DNA of 64,000 nt from Thalassospira sp. TSL5-1 (GTDB lineage Bacteria; Pseudomonadota; Alphaproteobacteria; Rhodospirillales; Thalassospiraceae): contig NZ_KV880640.1 in NCBI RefSeq assembly GCF_001907695.1, positions 1 through 64,000 of the forward strand. The letters are read 5' to 3'. The translations under genes and the position numbers were made by a program. The notes under the pieces are model-generated. The model worked only from the letters and a program-made list of their open reading frames with translations. It was not told where the DNA came from and did not search any database. Within the stretch, counting starts at the first letter, position 1, and the number at the start of each line of letters is the position of its first letter. Of this stretch, positions 61,734-64,000 are shown piece after piece.

Positions 61734-62834
61734 TTAGAACTGGACCGAGTATTTTTCGGTCAGCCATTTTTGCACCCAGGTGCGGGCATCTTCGGGCACA
61801 TTCACAGCCTGACGGAAGATGCGTTCAGCCGGTTCGCCGACAATCTGTTTATAGGCACCAAGGGTCGCTTCGCGATCTGCAATGAAGCTTTCTTCTTTGG
61901 TCGCCGAAACAGCCGCAGCGCGATAGGCTTCGACGATGTTTTCAGGCGTATCCTTGGGCAGGAAGACCATCTTCTGTGCCGGGAAACCGGCAATAAAGAA
62001 TGCCTTATAGGCTTCCCAAGCCGGACCGGACGGCTTTTCGCCCTTCATCATTTCATAGGCTTCGGGGAAGCTCGGCAGATCAGGGAAGGACGGATCGCGG
62101 ATAATGTTGCCGTCGTCATCAAGTGCGCCCCACGAAAACAGCGGTACGGCGCTGCCGATATTGACCAGGGGGGTCACGTTATTGATGAAAGCTGACGAGG
62201 TTTGATAGTCGATATTGACTTCACCACGTTCAAAGGCAAGACGACCGGCACCACGACCTTTCATGCCGAAAACAGCGTCAACATCCAGACCCAGCAATTC
62301 AAATGCAAGCAACGGCACCAGATCGAGCGAGGTTGCGCCCTGGCTGCCATAACGCAGACGAATTTCCTTGAGTGCGTTCAAATCGGCGGCTGATTTAACG
62401 CCAAGATCGGAATTGACATAAACGACACCCCCGGTAGGCGAGGCCAGAACAACACGCCAGTCGCGCATTTCGTACTGAACCCGTTTGTCTTGCAGAAGAT
62501 ATGGGAACTGTGTCGAACCCGATGTGCCAATCGCGGTCAGGCCATCCGGTTTCGCACGGGCTTCAAACTGGTTCGCACCAGAGGTGGAGCCCCCACCAGG
62601 AACGTTTTTGACAACGACTGTCGGTTTTCCTGGCAGAAAAACGCTGAAATAAGGCGCCCAGAAACGTCCCCACGTATCTGTCCCGCCACCTTCGCTAAAT
62701 GGAATAATCAGTTCGACCCGCTCGCCTGCGAAATCAGGTTCCTGGGCGCTTGCAGTTGCTGCAAAACCACAGGTAAGGGCTGCGGCTGCGCATACGGCTG
62801 TCAATGAGTGTTTAAAGGAGCGTCCCCACGACAT
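61734..62834 (-). CDS. tctC: Periplasmic tricarboxylate-binding protein
   Basis: 366 residues with a signal peptide ending near FAATASAQ (residue 31). The Bug/TctC fold starts VELIIPFSEGGGTDTWGRF and has VVVKNVPGGGSTSGANQFEA, the carboxylate-binding loop, then AIGTSGSTQFPYLL. It is slightly longer than typical Bug proteins. ATG 62834 has CGGAGGGAA upstream; the longer frame crosses the promoter and is rejected. First gene of the carboxylate operon, divergent from the two-component system, which likely induces it. Confidence 0.9.
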   Translation of the reverse strand: MSWGRSFKHSLTAVCAAAALTCGFAATASAQEPDFAGERVELIIPFSEGGGTDTWGRFWAPYFSVFLPGKPTVVVKNVPGGGSTSGANQFEARAKPDGLTAIGTSGSTQFPYLLQDKRVQYEMRDWRVVLASPTGGVVYVNSDLGVKSAADLNALKEIRLRYGSQGATSLDLVPLLAFELLGLDVDAVFGMKGRGAGRLAFERGEVNIDYQTSSAFINNVTPLVNIGSAVPLFSWGALDDDGNIIRDPSFPDLPSFPEAYEMMKGEKPSGPAWEAYKAFFIAGFPAQKMVFLPKDTPENIVEAYRAAAVSATKEESFIADREATLGAYKQIVGEPAERIFRQAVNVPEDARTWVQKWLTEKYSVQF

Positions 62835-63079
62835 CTTGTATTCCCTCCGATAATGTTGTTGTCTCTCAATCGGAAGGATGCGAGTGCCATATGTAAATCG
62901 GTACGATATACAAACAAACGATTTCCTCCCGATCAGGCATTCGGCTGTTGTTTTTGTTCCGGTCATTGCCGGGGTGCCGTTCGCCTGTAAGGTCATTGTA
63001 GTTGATGAAAGCTGTCAGTTTGCTGTCTGTTTTTTAATTTTGTAGTTCACGGGTCATTTTTCAATGTTACTGGAGATAT

Positions 63080-63742
63080 ATGCGTATACTGATCGTTGAA
63101 GATAACCTTGTTTTGGCGGGCAAAATTGCGGCTGCGATGCGCCAGATGGAACATGCTGTCGATCTGGTTCACGACGGCGAAGACGCTTTGCGCCTTGTTC
63201 TTCAGGAAACATTTGATCTTTTGATCCTGGATTTGTCGCTGCCGGGCATGGACGGGCTGGAGATTCTGAAAGCCGTGCGCATTCGTAAAATCAACCTGCC
63301 GGTGATGATCTTGACAGCGCGGGGCAATCTGGATGAACGGGTGGCGGGTCTGGATGCCGGGGCGGATGATTATATGGTCAAGCCGTTTGAGCTGTCCGAG
63401 CTGGAAGCCCGTGCGCGCGCCCTGTTGCGGCGTAATGTTGGTGTGCGCAATCCAGATATTTCGGTTGGGAAACTGGTGTTTAATTCAATTGACCGGTCGG
63501 TAACGGTGGCTGGGCAGCCTGTCGCCCTGACCCCACGCGAACGCGGGGTGCTGGAGGTGTTGTTGCTTAATATCAGTCAGGTGATCAGCAAGGAAAAAAT
63601 CGCGCTGCATTTGTTTGGCTTCGATGACGAGGCCAGTGTGAAATCAATAGAGCTTTACATCAGTCGGCTGCGCAAAAAGATCGCCAATAGCGGTGTTGAA
63701 GTGCGGACAATTCGCGGGCTCGGTTATATGATTGACGAATGA
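63080..63742 (+). CDS. tctD: OmpR-family response regulator (TctD type)
   Basis: 220 residues. Receiver domain: acidic pair in LIVEDN, phosphorylated Asp51 in LILDLSLPGMDG, Thr in MILTARG, Lys in YMVKPFE. The C-terminal winged helix (about 125-218) has LTPRERGVLEVLL and the recognition helix region SVKSIELYISRLRKKI. It is divergent from tctC and overlaps the sensor kinase gene by four bases (ATGA), the usual TctD-TctE arrangement, and probably activates the tct operon. Confidence 0.92.
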   Translation: MRILIVEDNLVLAGKIAAAMRQMEHAVDLVHDGEDALRLVLQETFDLLILDLSLPGMDGLEILKAVRIRKINLPVMILTARGNLDERVAGLDAGADDYMVKPFELSELEARARALLRRNVGVRNPDISVGKLVFNSIDRSVTVAGQPVALTPRERGVLEVLLLNISQVISKEKIALHLFGFDDEASVKSIELYISRLRKKIANSGVEVRTIRGLGYMIDE

Positions 63743-64000
63743 CGGAAAATCCTAAAACTCCCTCGCTTCGGGCCAGGCTTTTATTGTGGCTGTTATTGCC
63801 CGGCTTGATTATGGGCTCTGGCCTTTTGGCCAAGAATTATCTTTCGGTTAGCGAAGTTGCAAACCGTATTCAGGATCGGCTTTTGGTTGCTCTTGCGGTG
63901 ACAATTTCCGAACATGCCATTAAGTCGCGGGGTGATTTGCTATCGCGCGATATTGAATTGCTGCTGGAAGAATTTACCCGCGAAAATACCTATTATCGTG
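63739..64000 (+). CDS. tctE: Sensor histidine kinase (TctE type), N-terminal fragment
   Basis: Only the first 87 codons are in the window. They show a short charged start, a first membrane helix (LLLWLLLPGLIMGSG, about 14-30) and the beginning of a periplasmic domain (VANRIQDRLLVALAVTISEH), as in the 2CSK_N region of TctE-like kinases. The gene is open at the window end. Assignment rests on this start plus the coupled response regulator. Confidence 0.85.
   Translation, partial: MTENPKTPSLRARLLLWLLLPGLIMGSGLLAKNYLSVSEVANRIQDRLLVALAVTISEHAIKSRGDLLSRDIELLLEEFTRENTYYR

Overview
The window reads as one chromosomal segment of a free-living, metabolically broad alphaproteobacterium. The gene content (an inositol catabolic operon whose IolC carries a C-terminal DUF2090 domain, TRAP and tripartite tricarboxylate transporters, tyrosine catabolism, a DUF1523 protein) and the moderately GC-rich codon use fit a Rhodospirillales lineage such as Thalassospira. 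The genus is an inference; no rRNA or marker gene is present to settle it. I see no rRNA, tRNA, CRISPR array, integrase or intact insertion sequence.

Layout. 1-4290 (+): the 3' end of a cysteine-free, repeat-containing two-partner-secretion exoprotein and its TpsB outer-membrane transporter. 4381-15295 (-): a nine-gene myo-inositol operon in transcription order binding protein, permease, ATPase, iolC-DUF2090, iolD, iolE, iolB, iolA, iolG, followed by an RpiR-type regulator (15516-16340) and a divergent second Gfo/Idh/MocA dehydrogenase (16443-17573). 17620-19302 (-): a solitary AT-rich OLD-like ATPase/TOPRIM gene that looks acquired. 19354-31738: tyrosine/homogentisate degradation in three pieces (Lrp-type regulator and hppD; maiA with a TRAP transporter and a divergent IclR; MarR with divergent hmgA and fahA), interrupted by a pair of exported/membrane proteins of unknown role (21116-23928).

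32243-46780 (+): the most unusual part, a tellurium-resistance-type (Ter) stress island. It holds a DUF1523 protein, a coupled three-gene module (PRTase-TRSP, HAD phosphatase, PRTase-Pelota) proposed elsewhere to make a nucleoside-like metabolite, TerD, TerB, a CaCA cation exchanger where TerC would be expected, two more TerD proteins, TerA, three von Willebrand A (TerY) proteins, a PP2C phosphatase and a protein kinase with a zinc ribbon. Two good Rho-independent terminators inside the cluster imply graded expression. Its right edge abuts a wrecked ester-cyclase (SnoaL-like) gene, which marks a likely rearrangement boundary.

47097-64000: catabolic and transport genes. These are L-lactate dehydrogenase; an HSL-type esterase; a CocE/NonD-type hydrolase downstream of a Dpp-like peptide ABC transporter (fused DppD-DppF ATPase, Tat-exported binding protein); and a carboxylate unit made of a beta-decarboxylating dehydrogenase, a PrpF/GalD-like isomerase, a TctA-TctB fusion and TctC. 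A divergent TctD/TctE two-component system is cut off by the window end.

Recurring architecture: most operons are translationally coupled (TAATG, TGATG or ATGA overlaps), and a hairpin often lies just behind the periplasmic binding-protein gene, which would give more binding protein than membrane subunits.
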